Below are positions 1-6,646 of a stretch of DNA of 21,038 nucleotides, piece after piece. Under the pieces are notes generated by a model that was not told the origin of the DNA, made no database searches, and saw only the letters and a list, made by a program, of their open reading frames with translations. Both the position numbers and the translations under genes were made by a program. Numbering within the stretch: the first letter of the stretch is position 1; each line of letters starts with the position of its first letter. Source of the stretch: Rhodocyclaceae bacterium UBA1310 (GTDB lineage: Bacteria; Pseudomonadota; Gammaproteobacteria; Burkholderiales; Rhodocyclaceae); the NCBI GenBank assembly GCA_002307175.1, contig DBTS01000046.1, positions 1 through 21,038 on the forward strand, in the 5' to 3' direction.

Positions 1-590
1 AATGAAGGCTCAGGACACGCAAAAACAGGTAGCATAAACACTCCCTGCTGGAAGACGAAAAACAGAGGGAACCTCAGAAAGCATGAGTACCCCGCATCAT
101 TCGCTCCATAGAAATAAGCGAAAGCCTACGAACTACGCACACAAAAACTCGGGAAGAAAGGAAGGAGGGGAAAACAGAAAGGAATACAGAAAGAAAAGCA
201 GGCCGGCGTCGTCGCAACAGTCGCAAACCGAAAATCACCGCATTCACGCGCAGGCACATGAACACCCCGGCGCTTGTCAGAGCAGGTCACCGAGCACAAA
301 AGGCAAACCCCATCCGCCCAGCCACACCCCGCGACAAGACAAACAGCCGAGGCAACATCAGGCGGAGATCAAATCGCAACGCTCAAGAACGAAGCCCCAG
401 AACACCCATCCGCTCTGCCACCGCGCAGCAATCCCCAAAATTGGTCGGTTTTAGGTCGGCCCCAAACCCAAGCCCACCCAAGCCCCACAAATCCCCCCAA
501 ACCCAAGCCCACAAGCCATCCACCCCAACAAACCACCCCAAACCCCAACAAACCAAAACTCTCAGGCAGCAGAAGATTTGAAGTCTTGCG
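1..590. other. Gene-free, T-depleted leader of the window
   Basis: I see no convincing gene here. All three + strand frames are open over long overlapping stretches (about 83-454, 258-581 and 274-636), and the translations are low-complexity, rich in Pro, Gln, Lys and Ser, and resemble no family I know. The simple explanation is composition: by hand count the + strand has about 34 T in 420 bases (121-540), so stop codons, which all start with T, are rare. None of the three frames has a clear ribosome binding site. The - strand equivalent is G/T-rich and lies just downstream of the sotB stop codon, so it would be the 3' part of the sotB transcript if transcription reads through. The upstream neighbour lies outside the window. 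Confidence 0.7.
460..546 (-). repeat. G-run array (potential G-quadruplex) with an 18-bp direct repeat
   Basis: The - strand carries eleven runs of three or more G. On the + strand these are C runs at 460-463, 467-469, 473-475, 477-479, 483-486, 493-498, 502-504, 508-510, 523-526, 536-539 and 543-546. The first eight are separated by loops of 1 to 6 bases, so they satisfy the canonical G3+N1-7 rule twice over. An 18-bp unit, CCCCAAACCCAAGCCCAC, occurs at 460-477 and again at 495-512, an offset of 35 bases. The array lies 48 bases past the sotB stop codon on the sense strand of that gene, so a quadruplex could form in the sotB 3' RNA as well as in DNA. The tracts are directly visible; folding is inferred. 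Confidence 0.7.
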
Positions 591-593
591 CGA

Positions 594-1826
594 TCAGTTG
601 TTTCGCACTAATACCCGGCCAAGGGCTAGGGCGTGACGGGTTAGGCGTGCGCGTAGGCAGAGCTTGTGCTGGAAGATGTGGAGGCTCCATAGCAGGGTAC
701 AGATGCCCAGGGCGCCAGCGGTGTAGCCGAGATTTTGCATGCCCAGATGGAGGCTGACGAGGTTGCCGAGCAGGGCACCTCCGCCGATGCCGATGTTGTA
801 GATACCGGAGAAGATCGACATGGCCATGTCTGTGGCGTCGGGGGCGAGCTCGAGCACGATGGCCTGCATTGCCAGGCCGATTACCATGATGGCGCCGCCC
901 CAGACGATGCCCGTGAGTGCCAGAGAAACTTCCGATAGGGCTATGCCGCTAAGCAGCAGGCAGCAGATGGTGAGGGTCAGGGTGCCGAGTGTTGCGGGCA
1001 GAGCAGGTTGGCGGTTGCCGTAGCGGCCGAAAAGGATGCTGCCGAGAATGCCGGCACCGCCAAACAGCAGCAGAAAGGTGGTGGTGAACGTGTTGTCCAT
1101 GTGCAGCACGTCGCGCAGGAATGGCTCAATGTAGCTGTAGGCCACGAAATGTGTGGTGACGATCAGAATCGTGAACAGATAGAGCTGCATCAACGCTGGC
1201 CGGCGCAGCAGGATTGGCAGGCTTTTGAGCGAGCCGGTGCGTTGGCTGGGCAGCTTGGGTAGCAGGCTGGCGAGCGAGAGCAGTACGAGGATGGCCACGA
1301 TGGCGATGGAGAGAAATGTGATGCGCCACCCCAGATGCAGACCCAGCACTCGCCCCAGTGGCACGCCGGCAACCATTGCGAGTACGGTGCCGGTGGACAG
1401 CAGGCCCAGCGCCTGAGCCTGTTTGCCGTTGGGGGCCACGCGTACGGCGAGTGGCACGGTGATAGACCAGAAGACGGCATGGGCAAGTGCAATCCCCAGG
1501 CGGGATACCACCAGGATCGGGAAATTCCACGCAATGGAGGAGAGCAGATGGCTGGCGATGAATACCACGAAGGTACCAGTCAGCAGGCCTTTGCGTTCCA
1601 TCTTGCGGGTTGCCAGCATGGCCGGCAGAGAGCAAAGCGACACAGCCCAGGCATAGATGGTGATGATCAGCCCGGTCTGCGCGGTTGACATCGAGAAGTC
1701 CCTGGCGATGTCTGATAGCAGGGCAACCGGGACAAATTCTGTGGTGTTGAAAATGAAGGCAGCAAGCGCAAGGCCAAAAACACGTAACCAAGCGGTCAGA
1801 TCAGAGGAGGCTGGAGCGGAGGACAT
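594..1826 (-). CDS. sotB: Sugar efflux transporter of the SotB type (MFS)
   Basis: This 410-residue protein is a major facilitator with about twelve hydrophobic segments. It matches Escherichia coli SotB (YdeA) closely from memory: the N-terminal FNTTEFVPV motif (residues 26-34), the IYAWAVSLCSLPAMLA segment, the SGSLKSLP-like central loop (here TGSLKSLPILLRRPALM) and the late LAPDATDMAMSIFSGIYNIG motif are all present. SotB exports arabinose and IPTG by proton antiport in the inner membrane and is thought to relieve sugar or sugar-phosphate stress. The length is normal for the family. The start at 1826 gives the expected N-terminus, although the preceding sequence has no good Shine-Dalgarno. 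It lies 217 bases downstream of the PdxI-like gene on the same strand, so co-transcription is possible but not certain. The natural substrate in this organism is unknown. Confidence 0.9.
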   Translation of the reverse strand: MSSAPASSDLTAWLRVFGLALAAFIFNTTEFVPVALLSDIARDFSMSTAQTGLIITIYAWAVSLCSLPAMLATRKMERKGLLTGTFVVFIASHLLSSIAWNFPILVVSRLGIALAHAVFWSITVPLAVRVAPNGKQAQALGLLSTGTVLAMVAGVPLGRVLGLHLGWRITFLSIAIVAILVLLSLASLLPKLPSQRTGSLKSLPILLRRPALMQLYLFTILIVTTHFVAYSYIEPFLRDVLHMDNTFTTTFLLLFGGAGILGSILFGRYGNRQPALPATLGTLTLTICCLLLSGIALSEVSLALTGIVWGGAIMVIGLAMQAIVLELAPDATDMAMSIFSGIYNIGIGGGALLGNLVSLHLGMQNLGYTAGALGICTLLWSLHIFQHKLCLRARLTRHALALGRVLVRNN

Positions 1827-1989
1827 CGCAAAACTCGGGGAAGAGGAAAGGCCGGATCAATCCCGGCGAAGGTGCTTGAATGGTGTTTGCACGCTTGGTG
1901 AAACACTCTGATGGTGTCCCGGATTTTAAGTCAGGGCCTTGGCAATGGCTATCCGATAATACTGATTCTTCAATAACTTTTTCTGTTTT

Positions 1990-2027
1990 CCGGCCGCGAG
2001 CGTGTCCGCTCGACATCCCGTGGCCGG
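1990..2027. other. Stem-loop between the reductase and sotB
   Basis: A perfect 6-bp stem CGAGCG/CGCTCG with loop TGTC (1997-2012) is nested inside an outer CCGGCC/GGCCGG pair (1990-1995 and 2022-2027). It begins 17 bases past the stop codon of the reductase gene. On the - strand the hairpin is followed by an A-rich stretch, not a T-run, so it is not a standard intrinsic terminator for that gene. It could protect the 3' end of the upstream message or simply be incidental. Confidence 0.4.
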
Positions 2028-2043
2028 TGCCTCTGGCAGCAGA

Positions 2044-2931
2044 TTAGCGGGGAGTTTCCTGGCGGGTGGTTTGGCTGATTCTGTCAAGTGTTGCCAGTGC
2101 CTGCGGGGGAAGCGCCAGTTGGGTGGCAGCAAAATTTTCACGCAGATGCGTGAGTGAAGAAGTTCCTGGGATCAGCAGGATGTTTGGTGCGCGTTGCAGC
2201 AGCCAAGCAATGGCAACCTGCATGGGCGTTACCCCAAGCTCCAGAGCAACGGAGGAGAGTGCTTCGGATTGCAGTGGCGTAAAGCCGCCCAGTGGAAAGA
2301 ATGGCACATAGGCGATTCCGTCCTGGGCGAGGCTGTCGATCAGGGCGTCGTCGTCACGATGGGCAAGGTTGTAGAGGTTCTGTACGCAGGTAATGGGAAC
2401 GATCCGCCGGGCTGCCTGGATCTGCGTTGGTGTTACATTGGACAACCCAATATGGAGGATCAGGCCTTGTTGCCGTAGGTCTGCCAGTACGCCAATGGCG
2501 TCCTCAAGCGGGCCTTCCTCAGGCTGATGAATGCCGTGCATGCTGCGCAGATTAACGACGTCCAGTGAATCCAGACCAAGATTGTGGAGATTGTCATGCA
2601 CCGCTGCAGTCAACTCCCCGCGTGAGAATGCCGGATTCCAGGAAGCGTCCTTGCCACGCCTGGCGCCGATTTTGGTGACGATGACAAGATCCTCGGGGTA
2701 AGGGGCCAGGGCTTCGCGGATCAACTGGTTGGTGATGTGCGGGCCGTAAAAATCGCTGGTATCAATATGATTTACACCGAGAGCGAGGGCTTCCCGCAAT
2801 ACCGCCAGGGCAGTGGCAGGCTCTCGGGGTGGGCCAAACACACCGGGGCCGGCCAGTTGCATCGCACCATAGCCAAAGCGCCGCACCAAGCGCCCACCGA
2901 GTGGATAGGCAAAGTTCTGTAGGGATGACAT
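2044..2931 (-). CDS. pdxI: Aldo/keto reductase, PdxI (YdbC) pyridoxal reductase type
   Basis: This 295-residue protein belongs to the aldo/keto reductase superfamily and follows E. coli YdbC almost motif for motif (GYGAMQLAGPGVFGPPRE, GVNHIDTSDFYGPH, VTKIGARRG, GIAYVPFFPLGGFTPLQS, LLIPGTSSLTHLREN). YdbC, now called PdxI, reduces pyridoxal to pyridoxine with NADPH in vitamin B6 salvage. Asp57, Tyr62 and Lys87 are the expected catalytic residues. The usual fourth residue, a His after the next strand, is Asn127 here (DVVNLR), as in the E. coli protein. GGAG lies six bases before the ATG, a good ribosome binding site that fixes the start. The gene diverges from a LysR regulator across 95 bases with facing promoters, so control by that regulator is likely. 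Its activity on pyridoxal here is inferred from homology. Confidence 0.87.
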   Translation of the reverse strand: MSSLQNFAYPLGGRLVRRFGYGAMQLAGPGVFGPPREPATALAVLREALALGVNHIDTSDFYGPHITNQLIREALAPYPEDLVIVTKIGARRGKDASWNPAFSRGELTAAVHDNLHNLGLDSLDVVNLRSMHGIHQPEEGPLEDAIGVLADLRQQGLILHIGLSNVTPTQIQAARRIVPITCVQNLYNLAHRDDDALIDSLAQDGIAYVPFFPLGGFTPLQSEALSSVALELGVTPMQVAIAWLLQRAPNILLIPGTSSLTHLRENFAATQLALPPQALATLDRISQTTRQETPR

Positions 2932-2958
2932 GAGATTCTCCGCAAGATCAGGATCTGA

Positions 2959-2987
2959 ACGATAGTGCTGCTTGAAGTGTTCGACAA
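2959..2987 (-). promoter_or_regulatory. Candidate sigma-70 promoter of the PdxI-like gene
   Basis: On the - strand, TTGTCG (2987-2982) and TATCGT (2964-2959) are separated by 17 bases, and the gene starts 28 bases further on. The LysR-type palindrome lies directly upstream of the -35 element, where an activator would sit. Confidence 0.5.
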
Positions 2988-2998
2988 TAAGCTATAGT
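2972..2998 (+). promoter_or_regulatory. Candidate promoter of the first LysR gene
   Basis: TTGAAG (2972-2977) and TATAGT (2993-2998) are separated by 15 bases, slightly short of the ideal spacing. The -10 box lies inside the palindrome described for the divergent gap, so a bound regulator would block it. This fits the negative autoregulation common in LysR systems. Confidence 0.4.
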
Positions 2999-3009
2999 AA
3001 GAACAGCTT
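2989..3009. promoter_or_regulatory. Candidate LysR operator (T-N11-A palindrome)
   Basis: AAGCT (2989-2993) and AGCTT (3005-3009) form a perfect inverted repeat around 11 bases, which places a T and an A exactly eleven bases apart. This is the T-N11-A core recognised by many LysR-type proteins. It sits upstream of the reductase promoter and overlaps the -10 box of the lysR promoter. Binding is inferred. Confidence 0.55.
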
Positions 3010-3026
3010 GTACGGAATGACGGACA

Positions 3027-3950
3027 ATGAAAGTTGATCTTGGCGATCTCGATGCATTCATCACGGTGGCGCGTGCGGGAGGGTTCCGCGATGGTGCTCG
3101 TCTGTCCGGCGCGAGCGCATCGGGTTTGTCGGATGCGGTGAAACGGCTGGAAGAGCGTTTGGGTGTTCGGCTGCTGAATCGGACAACACGCAGCGTGGTG
3201 CCCACGGAAGCTGGACAGAGTCTGCTCGAGCGCCTGGGGCCGGTTTTTGGCGAAGTGGAATCAGCGCTGGATGTGATCAATGGCTTCCGCGACCGGCCGA
3301 TGGGAACCCTCAGACTGAATGTGCCGATCAGCGCTGCGCGCCTGGTGTTGCCAGGTATCCTGCCCGGTTTTCTTGCCGCGTATCCTGAAATTTCGGTGGA
3401 AGTTATGGCTGACGACCGTTTTGTGGATGTTCTCGCAGCAGGTTGCGATGCTGGCATCCGCTATGAGGAGCGTCTTGAGCAGGACATGATTGCGATTCCT
3501 ATCGGTCCCAGGGTGCAGCGATTCGCCGCTGCTGCTGCCCCAGCCTATCTGGATCGTTGTGGGCGGCCCCAGCATCCGCGGGAACTGCTTGGGCATACTT
3601 GCCTGCGGGGACGTTTTGCGAGCGGTGCCCAGCCCGCCTGGGACTTTCAATGCAATGGGGAACGCCTGAGTATTGATCCGCCAGGGCCTCTGCTGGTAAG
3701 TATTGGGACAGCGGTTGATCTGGCCGTAGAGGTGGCTGTGGCGGGCAGTGGCATTGTCTACCTGTTTGAGGACTGGTTGCGACCCTACTGCAGGCGAGGG
3801 GAACTGGAGCCCGTACTGGAGTCATGGTGGCCCAGTTTTTCCGGACCTTATCTGTATTATCCCGGGCGGCGTTTTGTGCCGGCTCCGTTACGGGCTTTTA
3901 TCGAGTTTGTCAAAAATCTGAAGTCAGATTCGTCTGACAGCACTAGCTAA
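3027..3950 (+). CDS. LysR-family transcriptional regulator, divergent from the reductase
   Basis: This 307-residue protein has the normal size and layout of a LysR-type regulator. A winged helix-turn-helix occupies roughly residues 5-64, ending in the typical LLNRTTRSVVPTEAG segment. A linker helix and a periplasmic-binding-protein-like effector domain (about 90-300) follow. The subfamily resembles the large proteobacterial group with the PMGTLRLNVP hinge motif. It is transcribed away from the PdxI-like gene, with a T-N11-A palindrome between them, so the reductase, and perhaps sotB behind it, are the likely targets. The effector cannot be read from the sequence. The ATG at 3027 has only a weak GGA upstream. 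The stop is 16 bases before the next LysR gene, so the two are probably co-transcribed. Confidence 0.88.
   Translation: MKVDLGDLDAFITVARAGGFRDGARLSGASASGLSDAVKRLEERLGVRLLNRTTRSVVPTEAGQSLLERLGPVFGEVESALDVINGFRDRPMGTLRLNVPISAARLVLPGILPGFLAAYPEISVEVMADDRFVDVLAAGCDAGIRYEERLEQDMIAIPIGPRVQRFAAAAAPAYLDRCGRPQHPRELLGHTCLRGRFASGAQPAWDFQCNGERLSIDPPGPLLVSIGTAVDLAVEVAVAGSGIVYLFEDWLRPYCRRGELEPVLESWWPSFSGPYLYYPGRRFVPAPLRAFIEFVKNLKSDSSDSTS
3923..3938 (+). other. UUCG-loop hairpin at the junction of the two LysR genes
   Basis: GTCAGA-TTCG-TCTGAC forms a perfect 6-bp stem closed by a UUCG tetraloop in RNA. It occupies codons near the end of the first LysR gene, 28 bases before the start of the second. No T-run follows, so it is not an intrinsic terminator. 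It may act as a processing or translation-coupling element. Confidence 0.4.
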
Positions 3951-3966
3951 TTCAAGGGTTTGTATC

Positions 3967-4875
3967 GTGCGTGATCTGAAATCCGTAGACTTCAATCTGC
4001 TCAAGGCACTCGATGCCTTGCTTGACGAACGCAACGTGACGCGTGCTGCCGAGCGGCTGGATGTTACCCAGCCTGCCATGAGTGGCATGCTGACACGCCT
4101 GCGCGACAGTTTTGGTGATCCGCTGTTCGTGCGCACCCAGCGAGGCGTTGTGCCGACCCAGCGAGCACTGGATATTGCCCGCCCCCTCAAGCAGGTGCTC
4201 AGCGAAATTGGAGAATTGTTGCAGTCTCCTGGATTTGATCCGCAGAGTGCTGATTTCACCTTGTCGATCGCCGCCACGGATTATGCGCAGAGCGCGATTG
4301 CCGTTCCCTTTCTTTCCGCATTGAAGCAGCGTGCCCCGCATCTCAAGGTGGCGCTGCTTCCTGTGCAGGATCAGAATGTTCAGGCTCAGCTTGAACGGGG
4401 GGAACTGGATCTGGCCTTGGTGACACCTGAAAGCACTCCGCCGGATTTGCACGCACGCCGGCTGTTTGATGAGACATACGTATGCGTCATGCGAGAGGGG
4501 CATCCTGTGGCACGGGAAGGGAGGCTTGATCTGGAGGTGTTCTGTTCTCTTGATCATGCCCTGGTGTCATATTCTGGGGGTGGTTTCCGGGGCGTGACAG
4601 ATGACGCACTGGCCAGCCTTGGGCGGAGCCGTCGGGTCAGCCTGTCGGTGAAAAGTTTTCTTGTTCTCCCTGAAATCCTGCGGGGCAGTGACATGGTTTC
4701 CGTCGTGCCACGGCGCTTGGTGGCCGGATTGCCCGGTCTTGTCCTGATGCCTCCTCCACTCGACATCCCTGGCTTTACCAAGGTTGTTGCATGGCACGAG
4801 CGGACTCATCGCGATGTGGGGCATCGCTGGTTGCGTGAGCTGCTGTTTGAAACGTGCAGCGAGACAGGCGGCTGA
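3967..4875 (+). CDS. Second LysR-family regulator (NahR/LeuO-like subgroup)
   Basis: This 302-residue LysR-type regulator starts with the pattern typical of the NahR/NodD/PcpR branch: the lead-in DLKSVDFNLLKALDALL, then a helix-turn-helix around residues 22-45 (NVTRAAERLDVTQPAMSG) and FGDPLFVRTQRGVVPT. The effector-binding domain covers about residues 90-290. The start is GTG, supported by AAGGG eight bases upstream. It lies 16 bases after the first LysR gene and probably shares its message. It belongs to a different branch from its neighbour, so the pair is not a recent tandem duplication. Its 3' end converges on the glycosyltransferase gene with only 8 bases between the stop codons. The target and effector are unknown. 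Confidence 0.87.
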   Translation: MRDLKSVDFNLLKALDALLDERNVTRAAERLDVTQPAMSGMLTRLRDSFGDPLFVRTQRGVVPTQRALDIARPLKQVLSEIGELLQSPGFDPQSADFTLSIAATDYAQSAIAVPFLSALKQRAPHLKVALLPVQDQNVQAQLERGELDLALVTPESTPPDLHARRLFDETYVCVMREGHPVAREGRLDLEVFCSLDHALVSYSGGGFRGVTDDALASLGRSRRVSLSVKSFLVLPEILRGSDMVSVVPRRLVAGLPGLVLMPPPLDIPGFTKVVAWHERTHRDVGHRWLRELLFETCSETGG

Positions 4876-4883
4876 AGGCCCGT

Positions 4884-6632
4884 CTATAAACTGGCAAAAA
4901 AGTACGCAGAGAGCAGCCCGATGGCAAGCAGCAGAAACCTTGCGAGGTGGCCGGCACGAACGGCCAGGACAATCGCAGGCAGCAGGATGGGAACGATGTA
5001 GCGGAAATCGTTGCTGCAGGCATACGGGGCCTGGATGCGCAGTGCGATCAGACTGGCCAGCCAGAAAAAGCCAAGCAGCAGGATGGGGCGCAGGCGGTAG
5101 GCGGTGCTGGCACCGGCCTGTTGTGCGAGTGTGCGGCACACCTCACGCACCACCAGTACGCTCAGAGCAAGAAGGGCGATACCCCAGATCATAGAGATCA
5201 GATACTGTGCCTTGCCATTGAACGAAAATTCCCCGCTCAGGCTGTTGCGCAGCAGATAGTTCCAGAAATTTCCTCTGCCGGAAGCATCTTCCCAGGGATT
5301 GATCCAGGGCGTGACGAGGAAAGTGGGAATATCCAGCGGCAGGAAAGCCTTCAGATTGGCCGGAACGCGCAGCCCATCGGTGAGGCTGCCTACATTGCCG
5401 ATCAGCCAGTGGCTGACTTCGCCGCGCCAGTAATGGTAAATATTTCCTGCCAGCCCCAAGGTGAGGCCGGCAACAATACCCATAGCGAATACCATCGTAT
5501 GGCCGAAAGCCCGTAACCTTCCTTGGCGGCCCGGCAGCACCAGTTTCCAGCCAAGAAGCACGCAGCCCGTAGCAACAAGGGCGATGGAGCTTGTTTTGCA
5601 GGCGAGCGCGAGAGCCGTCCAGATTGCCATGCCAAAAAGGGCGCGCAGGTAACGTGTCTTCCACCAGCGCAACATGCATAGCGCTGCCAGAGCGCTGCAG
5701 GCGTAGGTTGGCACGTCGTTGCCGATACGGATGCTGTGGATGATGCCAGAGGGCCATAAGACCAGTGCAGTGGTGGCCACCAGCAACCAGGATTCTTTGC
5801 CGCGCAGGCACATGCGCAGGCTTGCCGCCGAGGCGCTAAGGAATACCAGCCATAGCGAGAGGGAGAAAATCTGCAGGGCTTCCGGGCGGCTGATCGAGAA
5901 CAGGTCAGCACCACGCAGGAGGGCTGCAGAAATGATGTAATACAGTGGTGGATGATAATAAGTCCAGCCATCCGTCGGTCTGGGCAGGCTTAAACGATCT
6001 GCAATCCATGTGGCATAGCCGAAGTGGCCGCCATCCAGCCCCACATCATGTGTGCGCAGTTGCCAGGGAGTGATGCTCCAGTAGGCCAGCAGCACCACCA
6101 GCCCCAGCAGCATGATGCAGCGCTGGCCCCCACTGAGCGGCATGATCTGCTGCAACGCAGATAGCAGCAATAGAAAACCAAGGAAGTACGGCAGCATGCG
6201 GATGCCGGATATTTCCGGGCGCATGTTGATTCCCCCCTGACCACCATGGTTTTCAACTTGGATGACGATGTCGTTGTCGCCGTTTTTGAGCCAGTGCCCA
6301 AGATCAATCAGAACGCCATTGCTCCAGTCACTGAGCTGTTGCCCGGAAAACTGGTTCAGCGGAACCACCTGCCCGTTCACAATCACACTGAGCAAGCGGT
6401 CATCCGGGATGATATGCCAGCTTTTGTTCGTCCCTATCCGGTCGTGCAGATGAACATGAATCTCACGCAGGTCTGGCTGCCCTTCAAACGACCACGGCAG
6501 GGATACCTGCGAAGCGTGGCCGCTTGCGTCGGTCACTGACGCCTGCAGCGCAGGCTGGGTCAGCCAAAGGCTTGCTGCCAGACAGATGCCTGCCAGCAAG
6601 CTCAGCAACAGAAAACGCCCGACGCGGTTCAT
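4884..6632 (-). CDS. GT-C membrane glycosyltransferase (family 39/PMT-like) with N-terminal periplasmic beta-sandwich
   Basis: This 582-residue integral membrane protein is the last gene of the gtr-like operon. The open frame reaches 6698, but I chose the ATG at 6632 because AGGG sits eight bases before it and the upstream codons overlap the flavoprotein gene. Residues 5-24 form a membrane anchor. Residues about 45-140 look like a soluble beta-sandwich of the galactose-binding or glycosidase sugar-binding type (VNG at 85-87, WLKNGDNDIVIQVEN at 114-128). About ten further hydrophobic segments follow. The loop after the third (residues 196-232) has the GT-C features: Asp196, Asp200 and YHPPLYY. 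Such enzymes move a sugar from a polyprenyl-phosphate donor to an acceptor on the periplasmic face. Donor and acceptor are unknown; the operon suggests a GtrB-made lipid-linked sugar. The protein resembles the PMT/ArnT superfamily only at the motif level. Confidence 0.7.
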   Translation of the reverse strand: MNRVGRFLLLSLLAGICLAASLWLTQPALQASVTDASGHASQVSLPWSFEGQPDLREIHVHLHDRIGTNKSWHIIPDDRLLSVIVNGQVVPLNQFSGQQLSDWSNGVLIDLGHWLKNGDNDIVIQVENHGGQGGINMRPEISGIRMLPYFLGFLLLLSALQQIMPLSGGQRCIMLLGLVVLLAYWSITPWQLRTHDVGLDGGHFGYATWIADRLSLPRPTDGWTYYHPPLYYIISAALLRGADLFSISRPEALQIFSLSLWLVFLSASAASLRMCLRGKESWLLVATTALVLWPSGIIHSIRIGNDVPTYACSALAALCMLRWWKTRYLRALFGMAIWTALALACKTSSIALVATGCVLLGWKLVLPGRQGRLRAFGHTMVFAMGIVAGLTLGLAGNIYHYWRGEVSHWLIGNVGSLTDGLRVPANLKAFLPLDIPTFLVTPWINPWEDASGRGNFWNYLLRNSLSGEFSFNGKAQYLISMIWGIALLALSVLVVREVCRTLAQQAGASTAYRLRPILLLGFFWLASLIALRIQAPYACSNDFRYIVPILLPAIVLAVRAGHLARFLLLAIGLLSAYFFASL

Positions 6633-6646
6633 GTGCATGTCCCTGA

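Noticed and set aside
83..636. Three overlapping + strand open frames (123, 107 and 120 codons).
   Set aside because: They occupy all three frames of the same T-poor stretch, have low-complexity Pro/Gln/Lys translations, lack ribosome binding sites, and one runs into the end of sotB. Composition explains them.
1126..1791. 221-codon - strand frame inside sotB.
   Set aside because: It is an out-of-frame shadow of sotB, whose own frame matches a known family along its whole length.
1990..2027. Stem-loop after the reductase gene considered as an intrinsic terminator.
   Set aside because: The T-rich side precedes the hairpin on the + strand; on the transcribed strand it is followed by A residues, which does not fit intrinsic termination.
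3929..3940. TCGTCTGACAG resembles the core of a neisserial DNA uptake sequence.
   Set aside because: The match to known uptake dialects is partial, it occurs once in this position as part of a hairpin, and I see no repeated copies elsewhere in the window.
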